DNA from: Bifidobacterium scaligerum
GTDB lineage: Bacteria; Actinomycetota; Actinomycetes; Actinomycetales; Bifidobacteriaceae
NCBI RefSeq assembly: GCF_002802865.1
Contig: NZ_PGLQ01000011.1
Location: 1-64,000, forward strand
Length of the DNA stretch: 64,000 nucleotides
Reading direction: 5' to 3'
Of this stretch, positions 8,808-17,552 are shown piece after piece. The notes under the pieces were generated by a model. That model worked only from the letters and a program-made list of their open reading frames with translations. It was not told where the DNA came from and ran no database searches. The position numbers were made by a program, and so were the translations under genes. Each line of letters starts with the position of its first letter. Position 1 is the first letter of the stretch.

Positions 8808-10228
8808 GAGCGCTCCTCAGTCGACTCGGCGGCGATTGACGTCGAGATAGACGCGGACGTCTCTGCCGGCACATCATCGGTCCCGGACTCCCCGGACCGA
8901 CGTTGCCGAGCGCGAACCACCGCGGCCATCGCCTCGGCAAACGCAGCATCCGCGCCGGCATCAGTCGAAGATGAGGCAGTACCGATGCCCGACGTACCGT
9001 CACCGGACGCACCAGCAACGTTCCCGTCACGAACACCGGCCAACGTACTGACGTCAATCACATAAGCCTTCTCGCGGCTCGGCAGTGCCGGCACATCGCC
9101 GAGGGAAGCCACCGTAATCAATACCTGATCCTGACGTCCGGCGAACTCAAGAATCTGCGTGCGGCGGTGGTCGTCAAGCTGGGCGAACACATCGTCGAGA
9201 ATCACGATCGGATTGATGGCCAACGTTTCGCGCACCACACGGAACAGCGCCATTTTCAAGGCCAACGCCATGGTCCACATCTCGCCGTTCGACGCGAATT
9301 CGCGGGCGGGACAGCCGGACAGGGTCAGTTCGAGATCGTCGCGCTGCGGACCGATCAGGTTCACGCCGCGGGCCACCTCGCCGGGGTAGATGCGCTGGAA
9401 ATGCTCACTGATATGCGGGTGCGGATTGTCGCCGTACAGCAGCACCTCATCGAACGAGGGGGCATAGTTGAGGCGGACCGGCTCGCCGCCGCCAGCCAGA
9501 TCGGCGTATATCGCGCTGAACGGCCCGGCAAGGCGGTTGACCACCCGGTTGCGCATACGGGTCAGGGCCACGCCGGTTTCGATGAACTGACCGGTCCAGA
9601 TCTCCAAACCGCTGAGCGTTGCATCCATCGGCTGCCCAGTGTTCGCGGCGGCCCCCAGCTGCTTGAGCAGGGCGGCCCGCTGCCGGCCGATGCGGGTGAG
9701 CTGCTGCAGCGTGGCCATATAGTCCGGTTCCAGCAGGGCGGCGGCTTGGTTGAGGAACCCGCGGCGGGAAGCCGGGTCGCCCGATACCAGACGCTGATCT
9801 TCGGGGGTGAAGGCCACGCTGGGAATTCTTCCGACGATGTCGCGCAGATACACCGAAGCGCCGGAATTGACGCGGGCGCGATTGGCGCCACGCGCGTGGA
9901 TCGAGGCCTCATAGGTGGTGGCCTGTTCTCTTGTGCGATCGCCGGTGTCGCTGTCCGTGTGACCATCCACGCGGCCATCTGCGAAGCCGTCCGCACGGCC
10001 ATCCATCACATTCGCGCGAATCGTGGCGGTCGACTCTCCGCGCTCGATCAGCGGCAGCGTGCTGGAAACCCGGTGGCTGGTGCCGGTGGAGAGTACTTCG
10101 ACGGCTTCCACCAGATTCGTTTTGCCCAGACCGTTGCGGCCGACCAGAATGTTGACGCCTGGTACGAAATCGACCACTACCTGACTCCAGGAGCGGTAGT
10201 GGTCGAGCGCTAATCGAGAGATATACAT
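8804..10228 (-). CDS. recF: DNA replication and repair protein RecF
   Basis: RecF is an SMC-like ATPase that loads RecA at gaps and stalled forks. The Walker A motif is GRNGLGKT (residues 30-37). The ABC-type signature and Walker B region is IVILDDVFAQLDDHR near residue 340. At 474 aa it is about 80-100 residues longer than most RecF proteins. The excess has two sources. One is an Asp/Gly/Arg-rich insert at about residues 76-105, with repeated DGR units. The other is a Ser/Ala/Asp-rich tail of roughly 75 residues after the normal end (VIDVSTLAG). It lies between dnaN and dciA and overlaps dciA by 4 bases. Confidence 0.95.
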   Translation of the reverse strand: MYISRLALDHYRSWSQVVVDFVPGVNILVGRNGLGKTNLVEAVEVLSTGTSHRVSSTLPLIERGESTATIRANVMDGRADGFADGRVDGHTDSDTGDRTREQATTYEASIHARGANRARVNSGASVYLRDIVGRIPSVAFTPEDQRLVSGDPASRRGFLNQAAALLEPDYMATLQQLTRIGRQRAALLKQLGAAANTGQPMDATLSGLEIWTGQFIETGVALTRMRNRVVNRLAGPFSAIYADLAGGGEPVRLNYAPSFDEVLLYGDNPHPHISEHFQRIYPGEVARGVNLIGPQRDDLELTLSGCPAREFASNGEMWTMALALKMALFRVVRETLAINPIVILDDVFAQLDDHRRTQILEFAGRQDQVLITVASLGDVPALPSREKAYVIDVSTLAGVRDGNVAGASGDGTSGIGTASSSTDAGADAAFAEAMAAVVRARQRRSGESGTDDVPAETSASISTSIAAESTEERS

Positions 10229-10286
10229 CGTAGCTTTTTCGCGGAAAACCGGGGGTTTTCGGATTGTGGGGAGTAGTGGGGAGGGG

Positions 10287-11411
10287 TCAGTTGTTGAAGC
10301 GCATCGGCACCAGCAGGTAGCGGTAATCCATGGATTCGTCGGAATCGGACTCCTGCTGACCGTTGAACTCGACCGGCTTGACCGGGGTCGTCATCTTGAT
10401 GCGAATGTACGGCTCGGTCACGGCGGACAGACCTTCCTTGAGGTAGGAGGGGTTGAAGGCGACGGTGATGTCGTCGCCATCCATGTCGATATCCAGCGTT
10501 TCGTTGGCCTGGGCCTCATCCACGGAACCTGCGGACAGCGCGAGTTCCTGACCGGAGAAGGTCATGCGAATTGGAGCGTTGCGTTCGGCCACCAATGCCA
10601 CGCGGCTGATGGCATCGAGCAGATCCTGCTTGTTGACCACGGCCTGAATCGGGTAGTCGTCGGCGAACAGGCGGTCCACCGCCGGGAATTCGCCGTCGAT
10701 GAGCTGAGAGGTGGAGACGCGGCCGGCGTTTTCGAAGCCCAGCAGCGTCGGGCTGTCGGCATCGAAATCAAGCTGGATGTTCTGATGCTCGTCCAGCGAG
10801 CGGGCCACATCCTTGAGCAGGGTGCCGCGCACCAACGTAGTGGTATCAACATTGCTATCAGCCGGGGTCCACGTGTAGGTGGCACGGGCCAGACGGAAGC
10901 GATCGGTGGAGGTCATGATGACCTTGTCGCCGCGGAACTGCATACGCACGCCGGTCAACACCGGGCGATTTTCTTCGCGGGAGACGGCGACGGTTGCCTG
11001 GCTGACGGCCTGCACGAACGTTTGGGCGTCAACTTGGCCGAGCATGGCCGGGACCACCGGCAGATCCGGGTATTCGGTGTCCGGCATGAGCTGCAGCGTG
11101 AACTTCGACTTGCCGGAAGTGATGGTCAGCGTGGAACCGTCGGTGGCCAGCATCGTTTTCTCCGAACGCAGCGACTTGGTGATGTCGGCGAGCAGTTTGC
11201 CCAGAACCAGAACGCTGCCGGCTTCGTCCACGCCGGCCTCGATGTGGTGGCGAGCGGAAATTTCGTAATTGAAGGCGGAGAACTGCAGAGTTCCGTCAAT
11301 GGCTTCAAGCTTGATGCCGGCAAGGATCGGGTTGGAGGGACGTGAGTCGATGACTCGGGAGGTCCAGGCTACGGCATCGGCCAGGGCTGCGGTATCGATT
11401 TCGACTTTCAT
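10287..11411 (-). CDS. dnaN: DNA polymerase III beta subunit (sliding clamp)
   Basis: This is a 374-aa sliding clamp, which tethers polymerase to DNA. The start is the ATG at 11411 (MKVEIDTAALADAVAWTSR), which matches the family N-terminus. An in-frame start at 11450 would add 13 poorly matching residues. AAGGGA lies about 11 bases upstream of the chosen ATG. The three clamp domains are recognisable, and the protein ends with the typical YRYLLVPMRFNN. The gene lies between the dnaA-dnaN origin region and recF. Confidence 0.97.
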   Translation of the reverse strand: MKVEIDTAALADAVAWTSRVIDSRPSNPILAGIKLEAIDGTLQFSAFNYEISARHHIEAGVDEAGSVLVLGKLLADITKSLRSEKTMLATDGSTLTITSGKSKFTLQLMPDTEYPDLPVVPAMLGQVDAQTFVQAVSQATVAVSREENRPVLTGVRMQFRGDKVIMTSTDRFRLARATYTWTPADSNVDTTTLVRGTLLKDVARSLDEHQNIQLDFDADSPTLLGFENAGRVSTSQLIDGEFPAVDRLFADDYPIQAVVNKQDLLDAISRVALVAERNAPIRMTFSGQELALSAGSVDEAQANETLDIDMDGDDITVAFNPSYLKEGLSAVTEPYIRIKMTTPVKPVEFNGQQESDSDESMDYRYLLVPMRFNN

Positions 11412-11561
11412 GTGGTATTCGTTCCCTTCATCAGATTGGCTGAGCAACATTCTAGCTGTTGGCCGGTGGGTTCGGTGCCGTCCGGCTTCGCGACGTTACT
11501 GTGGCGATGATGACCTTTACGTAAGTTCGTAAGTAATCGTCATAATAAGCGCGGTGGATAG

Positions 11562-11795
11562 TGTGGATAAGTGGGGAAAGCCCTACTGCGACAATGCGAG
11601 AGACGTAGTGAGCTGTTGTGGATAACTTCTGAATATTCGGTGGACAAGTCGCCGAGTTATCCACCGCCTCGAAGCCGGTTTTGAGTTTTCCACGTCGAAT
11701 GTGCATTTATGCACGAGTTATCCACAGAAAAACAGTGGGTCATCCACGACTTATCCGCAGGGTTTACCCACATTTGTGAATAACCATGTGGATAA
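11562..11795. other. oriC DnaA-box cluster 1 (dnaN-dnaA intergenic)
   Basis: Eight sequences match or nearly match the DnaA box TTATCCACA. Exact or one-off copies are at 11562-11570, 11617-11625, 11657-11665, 11718-11726, 11751-11759 and 11787-11795. Weaker ones are at 11764-11772 and 11775-11783. Both orientations occur. The stretch at about 11521-11550 is comparatively A+T-rich. Confidence 0.85.
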
Positions 11796-11861
11796 CTTTT
11801 CCCCTTTCTTATGCGCTGGCCGGCGTGTTGCGGACGGTTTCCGGCTGGGAAAATCGGTTTC

Positions 11862-12243
11862 ACAGACCGTTTTCGGCACTTTTCTTCGGGCGGCGGGCAA
11901 AACATCGAAAAACGTTCTGTCAAATCGATTCTGTTGGATTGGGGTGCCGGGAGGGCTGTTCGGCGGGCTGTTCGGCGGGCTGTTCGGCGTTTGCCGGGTG
12001 AGCGTCAGGCGAGTGCCGAGCACCAGTCGGGTGGACGGCAGGCAAGTGAGTGTCAGGGCGGGTGCCGAGCGAACATCGGGCGAGAGGCGACGGGATGTTG
12101 GCGGGAGGAAAGGAAAGACAACAGCGTTTCTGCGGTAGGCGTTCCCGGCGGTAGGTTTCGGGCGTATCCAGCAGAATCGATCTGAGCAAACAAAAACGGC
12201 ACTTTTCCGTGAGCAGTGCGGAAAAGTGCCGAAAACGGTCTGT
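11862..12243. repeat. G+C-rich segment with inverted and tandem repeats
   Basis: A perfect 23-bp inverted repeat has arms at 11862-11884 and 12221-12243. Between the arms, GGGCTGTTCGGC is repeated three times in tandem at 11953-11988. Short open frames here have low-complexity translations and no recognisable domain, so I do not call a gene. The right arm overlaps the dnaA terminator. Confidence 0.7.
12197..12231 (-). terminator. Rho-independent terminator of dnaA
   Basis: A perfect 13-bp stem (CGGCACTTTTCCG with CGGAAAAGTGCCG) has a 9-base loop. On the minus strand it is followed by TTTTTG. It lies 34 bases after the dnaA stop codon. Confidence 0.85.
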
Positions 12244-12265
12244 CAGATCGATTGAGCGAGACGGG

Positions 12266-13801
12266 TCAGTCGTTGGAATTCTGCTTCAAACGGACGGTCA
12301 ATTCCATCACGTAGTTGTAGATCTCCTGTTTTTGCTGCATTTCGTCGCTGACGCGGGTATACGCATGCATCACCGTGGTGTGATCGCGGCCTCCGAACAC
12401 CTCACCGATGTCCAACAGGCTCATACTGGTCATTTCGCGGGCCAGATACATGGCGATCTGCCGGGCCAATGCCACATTTTTCGTGCGCGAACGGCCAACC
12501 AAGTCGTCAAAAGTCAGATGGAAGTACTTCGCCACCTGTCCGATGATGTCCGTGGGCTTGATTTCCACATCTGTGGTGAAGAAATCCTGTAGCGTCTGCT
12601 CGGCCAACGCGCGAGTCACCGGCTGATTGCTCAGCGAGGCGACCGCCGTCACGCGGGTCAACGCGCCTTCCAGCTCACGAATGTTCTCGGTGAAGCGTTC
12701 GGCGATCAGATCGAGCACGTCATTGGGAATCTTGGAGCCGTTCATCGACGCGATCATGCGCAGAATGGCGATACGAGTCTCCAGATCCGGCGGCTTGACG
12801 TCTACGGTAAGGCCCGATTCAAAGCGCGAAATCAGTCGAGCTTCAAAGCCCTTGAGATTCTTCGGTGCCACATCGGAGGCGATGACGATACGCTTATTCG
12901 CCTGGTGCAACGAATTGAACGTATGGAAGAACTGATCCAGCGTTGCTTCCTTGCCGCCAAGGAACTGAATATCGTCGATCAACAGCACATCCACCTGACG
13001 GTAGCGTCGGTTGAACTCGGCGATTTGGCCCTGACTCTGGTTCGGATTCTGCAGCGCGTCGATGAATTCGTTCGTGAATTCCTCGCTGGTGACGTAACGC
13101 ACCTTCAGACTGGGGTCCTTGACCAACGCATAGTTGCCGATGGCATTGAGCAGATGGGTTTTACCCAAACCCGATCCGCCGTAAATACACAACGGGTTGA
13201 AATCCTGACCCGATCCTTCGGCCACGGCCAAAGCCACGGTTCGGGCGAAACGGTTGGAATCGCCCGGCACAAAGGAATCAAAAGTGAAGTTCTTATTGAG
13301 ATGAGTCTCCGGATCGCGATTCATCTTCTGCCCACCGACCGGGAACTGTGGTTCCTTGGGCGGTGCCGGCGCGGCCGGTCGTGGCTCGGGCTTCGGTGCC
13401 TGAGCATGACGGTTGGCGCGGGAATCCTTCGCGAATTCGGTAACAGTAGGGGAGGCAGCCGGAGTATACGATTTCGCGGCATGACGCGGTTTCGGTTCCG
13501 GCTGAGTCTGCGGTTTCGTCTCGGTGCGGGGCACGACCTTGAACGCGGGGAACATCGAAGTGCCGGTTACGGTATGCAACGCGTGCAGCAACGGTTCGTT
13601 GAGATCGCCCTGAATGGCCTGCAGCGTGTCATTGTTATCCACGCACAATACGATGGTCGAGCCGAAAGCCCCTTCCGGGACCACGCCTTCAAGCCAACCT
13701 TTTTCACGGGGGGTCAGCGAGGCGCTATGCTTAAGCATGGTCAGCGTATCCGCCCAGATGTGGGCGGCCTCGATTGCGGGGTCGCCGGAAACATTAACCA
13801 T
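12266..13801 (-). CDS. dnaA: Chromosomal replication initiator DnaA
   Basis: DnaA is the AAA+ initiator that binds DnaA boxes and melts the origin. At 511 aa it has an N-terminal domain I (IWADTLTMLKHSASLTPREKGWLEGVVP), a Pro/Lys-rich linker, the AAA+ domain with Walker A GGSGLGKT and Walker B VDVLLIDDIQF, and the C-terminal box-binding helix-turn-helix (GGRDHTTVMHAYTRV). The ATG at 13801 is preferred over the upstream start at 13912 because AAGGGG lies 7 bases before it and the N-terminus then matches the family. It is flanked by DnaA-box clusters, which suggests autoregulation. Confidence 0.97.
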   Translation of the reverse strand: MVNVSGDPAIEAAHIWADTLTMLKHSASLTPREKGWLEGVVPEGAFGSTIVLCVDNNDTLQAIQGDLNEPLLHALHTVTGTSMFPAFKVVPRTETKPQTQPEPKPRHAAKSYTPAASPTVTEFAKDSRANRHAQAPKPEPRPAAPAPPKEPQFPVGGQKMNRDPETHLNKNFTFDSFVPGDSNRFARTVALAVAEGSGQDFNPLCIYGGSGLGKTHLLNAIGNYALVKDPSLKVRYVTSEEFTNEFIDALQNPNQSQGQIAEFNRRYRQVDVLLIDDIQFLGGKEATLDQFFHTFNSLHQANKRIVIASDVAPKNLKGFEARLISRFESGLTVDVKPPDLETRIAILRMIASMNGSKIPNDVLDLIAERFTENIRELEGALTRVTAVASLSNQPVTRALAEQTLQDFFTTDVEIKPTDIIGQVAKYFHLTFDDLVGRSRTKNVALARQIAMYLAREMTSMSLLDIGEVFGGRDHTTVMHAYTRVSDEMQQKQEIYNYVMELTVRLKQNSND

Positions 13802-13866
13802 GTCGGCCCCTTGTCTCGTTCGCGCGTATAGATGCAATAGGTAATGTTTACTCCGAATTATGGAAG

Positions 13867-13931
13867 TTATCCACCGTGTCGCGTGTTGGAATTGCTGGAA
13901 TGTGAATAACATACGTGTAGTTTGTGGATAA
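13867..13931. other. oriC DnaA-box cluster 2 (dnaA-rpmH intergenic)
   Basis: Three DnaA boxes: TTATCCACC at 13867-13875, TGTGAATAA at 13901-13909 and TGTGGATAA at 13923-13931. They lie in the divergent dnaA/rpmH promoter region, upstream of dnaA. Confidence 0.8.
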
Positions 13932-14023
13932 CTTTTACCGCCAAATGGTTGATATTCCGCCGTTTACCGGGGAATCGGGCGCGACGCGCCGAAAGTCCGA
14001 AATGTGAAAACTCCTGCCCTGTT

Positions 14024-14053
14024 TTGACTTGAGGGCATGGGTGAGAGTACTTT
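14024..14053 (+). promoter_or_regulatory. Candidate rpmH promoter
   Basis: TTGACT at 14024-14029 and TACTTT at 14048-14053 are separated by 18 bases and lie about 65 bases before rpmH. An alternative extended -10, TGGTATAGC, lies at 14053-14061. The assignment is by pattern only. Confidence 0.35.
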
Positions 14054-14116
14054 GGTATAGCTTGACTCACGTGAGGGCAGCGTCAGCGTTGCCAAATAGA
14101 CCTAGGAGCAATTGAT

Positions 14117-14251
14117 ATGAAGAGGACGTTCCAGCCGAACAACCGTCGTCGTCACATGAAGCACGGCTTCCGTCTGCGCATGCGCACCCGTTCCGGCCGC
14201 GCGGTGATCAACCGTCGTCGTGCCAAGGGCCGCAAGAGCCTGTCCGCCTGA
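14117..14251 (+). CDS. rpmH: 50S ribosomal protein L34
   Basis: A 44-aa highly basic protein, [18 protein letters not shown]..., with the typical L34 ending GRKSLSA. It starts at the ATG at 14117, preceded by CTAGGAGCA. It is a component of the large ribosomal subunit. It leads the plus-strand rpmH-rnpA-yidD-yidC-jag-rsmG cluster on the side of the origin opposite dnaA, a nearly universal bacterial order. Confidence 0.98.
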   Translation: MKRTFQPNNRRRHMKHGFRLRMRTRSGRAVINRRRAKGRKSLSA

Positions 14252-14285
14252 TCCCAGCGATCATTACCACAGCGGCATAGTCGAG

Positions 14286-14633
14286 GTGGAACGGCTGAAA
14301 AGCCATCGTGATTTTGTCGGCGTACTCAAATGTCGTCGCAAAATCGGTGGCAAGGACATCGTCGTGCATTATCTGGTGCTCGACGACCAGCATGACGACC
14401 AGGCGAATCATCGTCGCCTGGGTTTGGCCGTATCCAAATCCGTAGGCAAGGCGGTTACCCGTAATACGGTAAAGCGCAGGTTCCGAATCCTGGCCAGGAT
14501 GCATGAGCACCAACTCCCGGAGCATTGCGATATTGTGTTGCGCGCCAAGCCAAGTGCGGCTTCAGCCTCGTTCGATTCTTTGGATCAGCAGATTGCAAAG
14601 TGCTTTGCCGCGGTGTCGCATAAGGCGAAGTGA
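14286..14633 (+). CDS. rnpA: Ribonuclease P protein component
   Basis: The protein subunit of RNase P, which matures the 5' ends of tRNAs. The RNR signature [24 protein letters not shown] is clear. I chose the GTG at 14286 because the product then begins with the family's usual [10 protein letters not shown] (115 aa). A longer in-frame reading from 14220 would overlap the end of rpmH. The ribosome binding site is weak (GAGG just upstream), so the start is less certain than the identity. yidD begins one base after its stop. Confidence 0.93.
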   Translation: MERLKSHRDFVGVLKCRRKIGGKDIVVHYLVLDDQHDDQANHRRLGLAVSKSVGKAVTRNTVKRRFRILARMHEHQLPEHCDIVLRAKPSAASASFDSLDQQIAKCFAAVSHKAK

Positions 14634-14634
14634 C

Positions 14635-14952
14635 ATGTCTACTTCCATCAAGGCGGTGATGATTCGCGGTGTGCGCTGGTACCAGCGTCACATTTCCGCG
14701 AATACACCGCCTTGTTGCAAGTATTATCCGTCATGCTCAAATTACGCCATTGAAGCGTTCGAACGGTACGGTGCCTTCAAAGGGGGAGTGCTCGCCGTAT
14801 TACGATTGCTTCGCTGCCGGCCGTGGAGTCGCGGGGGAATAGACGACGTGCCGCAGCGATATTCAGTTTTTTACAGATTTTCCTGGTCGAAGGCTCATGA
14901 GGAGCCTCGACTGACACCATTGGCCAATATCCAAGGAGAGGCCCATCGATGA
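14635..14952 (+). CDS. yidD: Membrane protein insertion efficiency factor YidD
   Basis: A 105-aa YidD with the diagnostic CCKYYPSCSNYAIEAFERYGAFKG and RLLRCRPWSRGGIDDVP. The family is a small membrane-associated factor that assists YidC-dependent insertion. The start is the ATG at 14635, immediately after the rnpA stop. Its stop overlaps the yidC start by 4 bases (ATGA), so translation is coupled to yidC. The C-terminal 30 residues are less conserved. Confidence 0.95.
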   Translation: MSTSIKAVMIRGVRWYQRHISANTPPCCKYYPSCSNYAIEAFERYGAFKGGVLAVLRLLRCRPWSRGGIDDVPQRYSVFYRFSWSKAHEEPRLTPLANIQGEAHR

Positions 14953-15959
14953 CTAATCCCAACCAATTCTTTCTCGATAGCGGGTTCTGGGGATTCTTCT
15001 ATAAGCTCCTGACCCCTGTCGAGTGGCTCCAGACCTGGATTCTGAAGCTGGTGCATGACTTCATGGTCATGCTCGGCATGAATGATATCGGCGTCTCTTG
15101 GGTTATCGCCATTATCTGCCTGGTGCTGGTGGTGCAGATCTGCATCTTCCCGCTGTTCTATAAGCAGATGAAGTCGATGCGTAAGATGCAGGCTTTGGCG
15201 CCGAAGATGCAGCGCATCCAGAACAAGTACAAGGGCAAGACGGATCAGGCTTCGAAGGAAGCGCTGAGCCGTGAAATGATGAAGCTCTATCAGGACAATG
15301 ACGCCAATCCGGCCGGTTCCTGCTTGCCGTTGCTGATTCAGAGCCCGGTGTTCATGTCCATGTTCTACACGCTGTCGGCCATTCCATACATTGCCAACGG
15401 CGTACGTGGACCGCTCGGTGCGTTCGATAAGGCCACCGCACAGCAGTTCACCGAAACCGACGTGTTCGGCATCGTGTCCGTGACCGACAATCTCACTTCT
15501 GCCAGCATGGGCGGCAAGATCGTGATCGGCACCTTCGTGTTCCTCATGTGCTTCTGCCTGTGGTTCACCACTTACTTCAGCATGAAGCGCAACACGCCTG
15601 CCGCTTCGATGAACAAGCAGCAGGAAAGCATGCAGAAGATGATGCTGTGGCTGTTCCCGGTGATGTACATTTTCTCGGGTGTCACCATGCCGTTCGCTGT
15701 GCTGGTGTACTGGCTGACCAACAACGTGTGCAACTTGCTGCGTACGATCTGGCAGGTTACGAACTTCCCGACCCCGGGTTCGCCGGCAGCTGCCGATAAG
15801 GAAAAGCGCGACCATCGTATTGAAAATGCCCGTCGCGAGAAGGCCGGTCTTCCTTCTCTGGAAGAGGAGGCTCTGGTGAAGGCCAAGGAGGAGGCTGAGC
15901 GCAAGGCTACGCAAGGTTTCCAAAGGCAGCAACCGCAGCGTAAGCGGAAGAAGAAATAG
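14949..15959 (+). CDS. yidC: Membrane protein insertase YidC
   Basis: A 336-aa YidC/Oxa1-family insertase without the large periplasmic domain of Gram-negative YidC, as usual in Gram-positive bacteria. It has five hydrophobic segments. The first cytoplasmic loop contains FYKQMKSMRKMQALAPKMQ, and NPAGSCLPLLIQSPVFMSMFY follows the coiled region. The C-terminus is strongly basic (RQQPQRKRKKK), as expected for ribosome contact. It overlaps yidD by 4 bases. A hairpin with a parS site in its loop follows the stop. Confidence 0.96.
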   Translation: MTNPNQFFLDSGFWGFFYKLLTPVEWLQTWILKLVHDFMVMLGMNDIGVSWVIAIICLVLVVQICIFPLFYKQMKSMRKMQALAPKMQRIQNKYKGKTDQASKEALSREMMKLYQDNDANPAGSCLPLLIQSPVFMSMFYTLSAIPYIANGVRGPLGAFDKATAQQFTETDVFGIVSVTDNLTSASMGGKIVIGTFVFLMCFCLWFTTYFSMKRNTPAASMNKQQESMQKMMLWLFPVMYIFSGVTMPFAVLVYWLTNNVCNLLRTIWQVTNFPTPGSPAAADKEKRDHRIENARREKAGLPSLEEEALVKAKEEAERKATQGFQRQQPQRKRKKK

Positions 15960-15974
15960 TGCATGATTGCATCT

Positions 15975-16029
15975 CGGCACGTGTGTGATGATGTTTCACG
16001 TGAAACACCGCACACGTGCCGATGTGTTT
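15975..16029 (+). terminator. yidC terminator hairpin enclosing parS
   Basis: An 11-bp perfect stem pairs CGGCACGTGTG (15975-15985) with CACACGTGCCG (16011-16021), and a T-run follows at about 16025-16030. The 25-base loop contains a complete 16-bp parS palindrome. Confidence 0.8.
15992..16007. other. parS site 1
   Basis: An exact TGTTTCACGTGAAACA, the conserved ParB (Spo0J) binding site, lies between yidC and jag. Confidence 0.95.
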
Positions 16030-16102
16030 TTTCGTGTTCTTCCCTATGTTGGGGGCGTAGGGATTTAGACTTGGAATCAACGCCGACATGAAGGAGTAAC
16101 GC

Positions 16103-16636
16103 ATGGCACAGGACGACGTCAAGACGATCGATCAGCTCAACGAAGAGGCTGACATCGCGGCTGACTACCTTGAGGGCTTGTTGGATATCGCCGATTATGA
16201 AGGTGATATCGAAATGGGTGTGCGTAACGATCGACCGACGGTGCAGATTGTGGCCGACGACGACACCGATATCAAACATCTGATTGGACGCAACGGCGAA
16301 GTGGTTGATGCATTGCAGCAGTTGACCCGTCTCGCCGTGCAGCAGAAAACCGGCGAGCGTTCGCATCTGATCGTCGATGTGGATGGCTTCCTGAAACGCA
16401 AGCGTCAGTACCTGCGCGACTTGGCTCTTGACGCCATCGATGCAGTGAAGGATACCGGAGAACCGGTGGATCTCAAGCCGATGAACTCCTTCGAGCGCAA
16501 GGTAGTGCATGATGTGGTCCGCGAGGAGGGACTGAAGTCTCGCTCCCATGGTGAGGAACCGCATCGCTATGTGACGGTATATCTGAAGAACAAGTCCGAG
16601 GATCTTGTTGACGACGATGACCTTGATCAGGAGTGA
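16103..16636 (+). CDS. jag: KH/R3H RNA-binding protein Jag (KhpB)
   Basis: A 177-aa protein with a KH domain (IKHLIGRNGEVVDALQQLTR, about residues 53-75) and an R3H domain near the C-terminus (MNSFERKVVHDVV, with RYVTVYLK). It lacks the longer N-terminal Jag-N region of firmicute homologues. KhpB proteins bind RNA, often with KhpA, and influence cell division and elongation. It is preceded by AAGGAGTAACGC ending at the ATG, an excellent ribosome binding site. It lies in the standard yidC-jag-rsmG order. Confidence 0.93.
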   Translation: MAQDDVKTIDQLNEEADIAADYLEGLLDIADYEGDIEMGVRNDRPTVQIVADDDTDIKHLIGRNGEVVDALQQLTRLAVQQKTGERSHLIVDVDGFLKRKRQYLRDLALDAIDAVKDTGEPVDLKPMNSFERKVVHDVVREEGLKSRSHGEEPHRYVTVYLKNKSEDLVDDDDLDQE

Positions 16637-16731
16637 TTCGCTGTAGTCGGTAGTCCGTGACAGTGAAACAACGCATGGCGTCGTGATAAGCGACGCCATT
16701 TCTGTGTCGGGACATTGGTTGGACATTGCTG

Positions 16732-16747
16732 AGTTTCACGTGAAACA
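16732..16747. other. parS site 2
   Basis: AGTTTCACGTGAAACA differs from the 16-bp parS consensus only at the first base. It lies between jag and rsmG. Confidence 0.9.
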
Positions 16748-16843
16748 TCACGATTGTGACGGTGATTCTGAGTACAACGAACCTGATGAGTCTGATGCAG
16801 GTACGATCACAGGGCACTGAACTGTGAAGGAAGGAAACAAGTC

Positions 16844-17509
16844 ATGACAGACGTGCTGGATCATTCGCCGGTTTTGGCGGAAGTGCTGGGCGACGCGTTG
16901 CCGGTGCTGGAACGTTTCCATGCCAAGCTTGCGGAAGAGGGGGAGCCTCGCGGTTTGATCGGTCCTCGTGATGTCGATATCATCTGGGAGCGTCATATTC
17001 TGAATTCAGCCGCTGTGGTGCCTTTCATTCAGTCCGCGACGCGTGATGCCAAATTCAAAACCGTAGCCGACGTTGGTAGCGGTGGCGGTTTTCCGGGTTT
17101 GGTGGCTGCGGCCTGTCTGCCGGATCATCAGTTCACGCTGATTGAACCGATGGAACGTCGTGTGGAATGGCTGCAGGAATGCGCCGATCTGATGGAACTG
17201 GACAATGTCACTATCGAACGTAATCGTTCTGATGCGGTGATTGCTCAAGTTCGCAAGCTCGCCGTTCATCCCTTTGCGGTGGTGACCTGTCGTGCTGTTG
17301 CACCAATGACCAAGTTGGCTGGCTGGACCTTGCCGTTGCTCAAGCCAGCTGGACGGCTTGTCGCGCTGAAGGGTCGGTCGGCTCAGGCTGAGCTGGTGAA
17401 GGCCGAAAAGGAGATCACGCGCTTCGGCGGTCGACGTCCGCGGGTCGTGGAGGCGGCAGTAGGACCCGATCTGGAGCCCACGCATGTAGTGTTGATCGAC
17501 AAGCGTTAA
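16844..17509 (+). CDS. rsmG: 16S rRNA (guanine-527 N7) methyltransferase RsmG
   Basis: A 221-aa RsmG (GidB), which methylates G527 of 16S rRNA. Its loss gives low-level streptomycin resistance in many bacteria. The SAM-binding motif [16 protein letters not shown] (about residues 73-88) and [13 protein letters not shown] follow the [16 protein letters not shown]-terminal signature. The ATG at 16844 follows GAAGGAAACAAGTC. It is the last gene before the third DnaA-box cluster and parA. Confidence 0.96.
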   Translation: MTDVLDHSPVLAEVLGDALPVLERFHAKLAEEGEPRGLIGPRDVDIIWERHILNSAAVVPFIQSATRDAKFKTVADVGSGGGFPGLVAAACLPDHQFTLIEPMERRVEWLQECADLMELDNVTIERNRSDAVIAQVRKLAVHPFAVVTCRAVAPMTKLAGWTLPLLKPAGRLVALKGRSAQAELVKAEKEITRFGGRRPRVVEAAVGPDLEPTHVVLIDKR

Positions 17510-17552
17510 ACAGACACTATATGTGGGGTTAATAGTGGTCTCGAAGCACTAG

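Noticed and set aside
12209-12592. Plus-strand open frame over the 3' end of dnaA
   Set aside because: It crosses the dnaA terminator hairpin and then mirrors dnaA codons.
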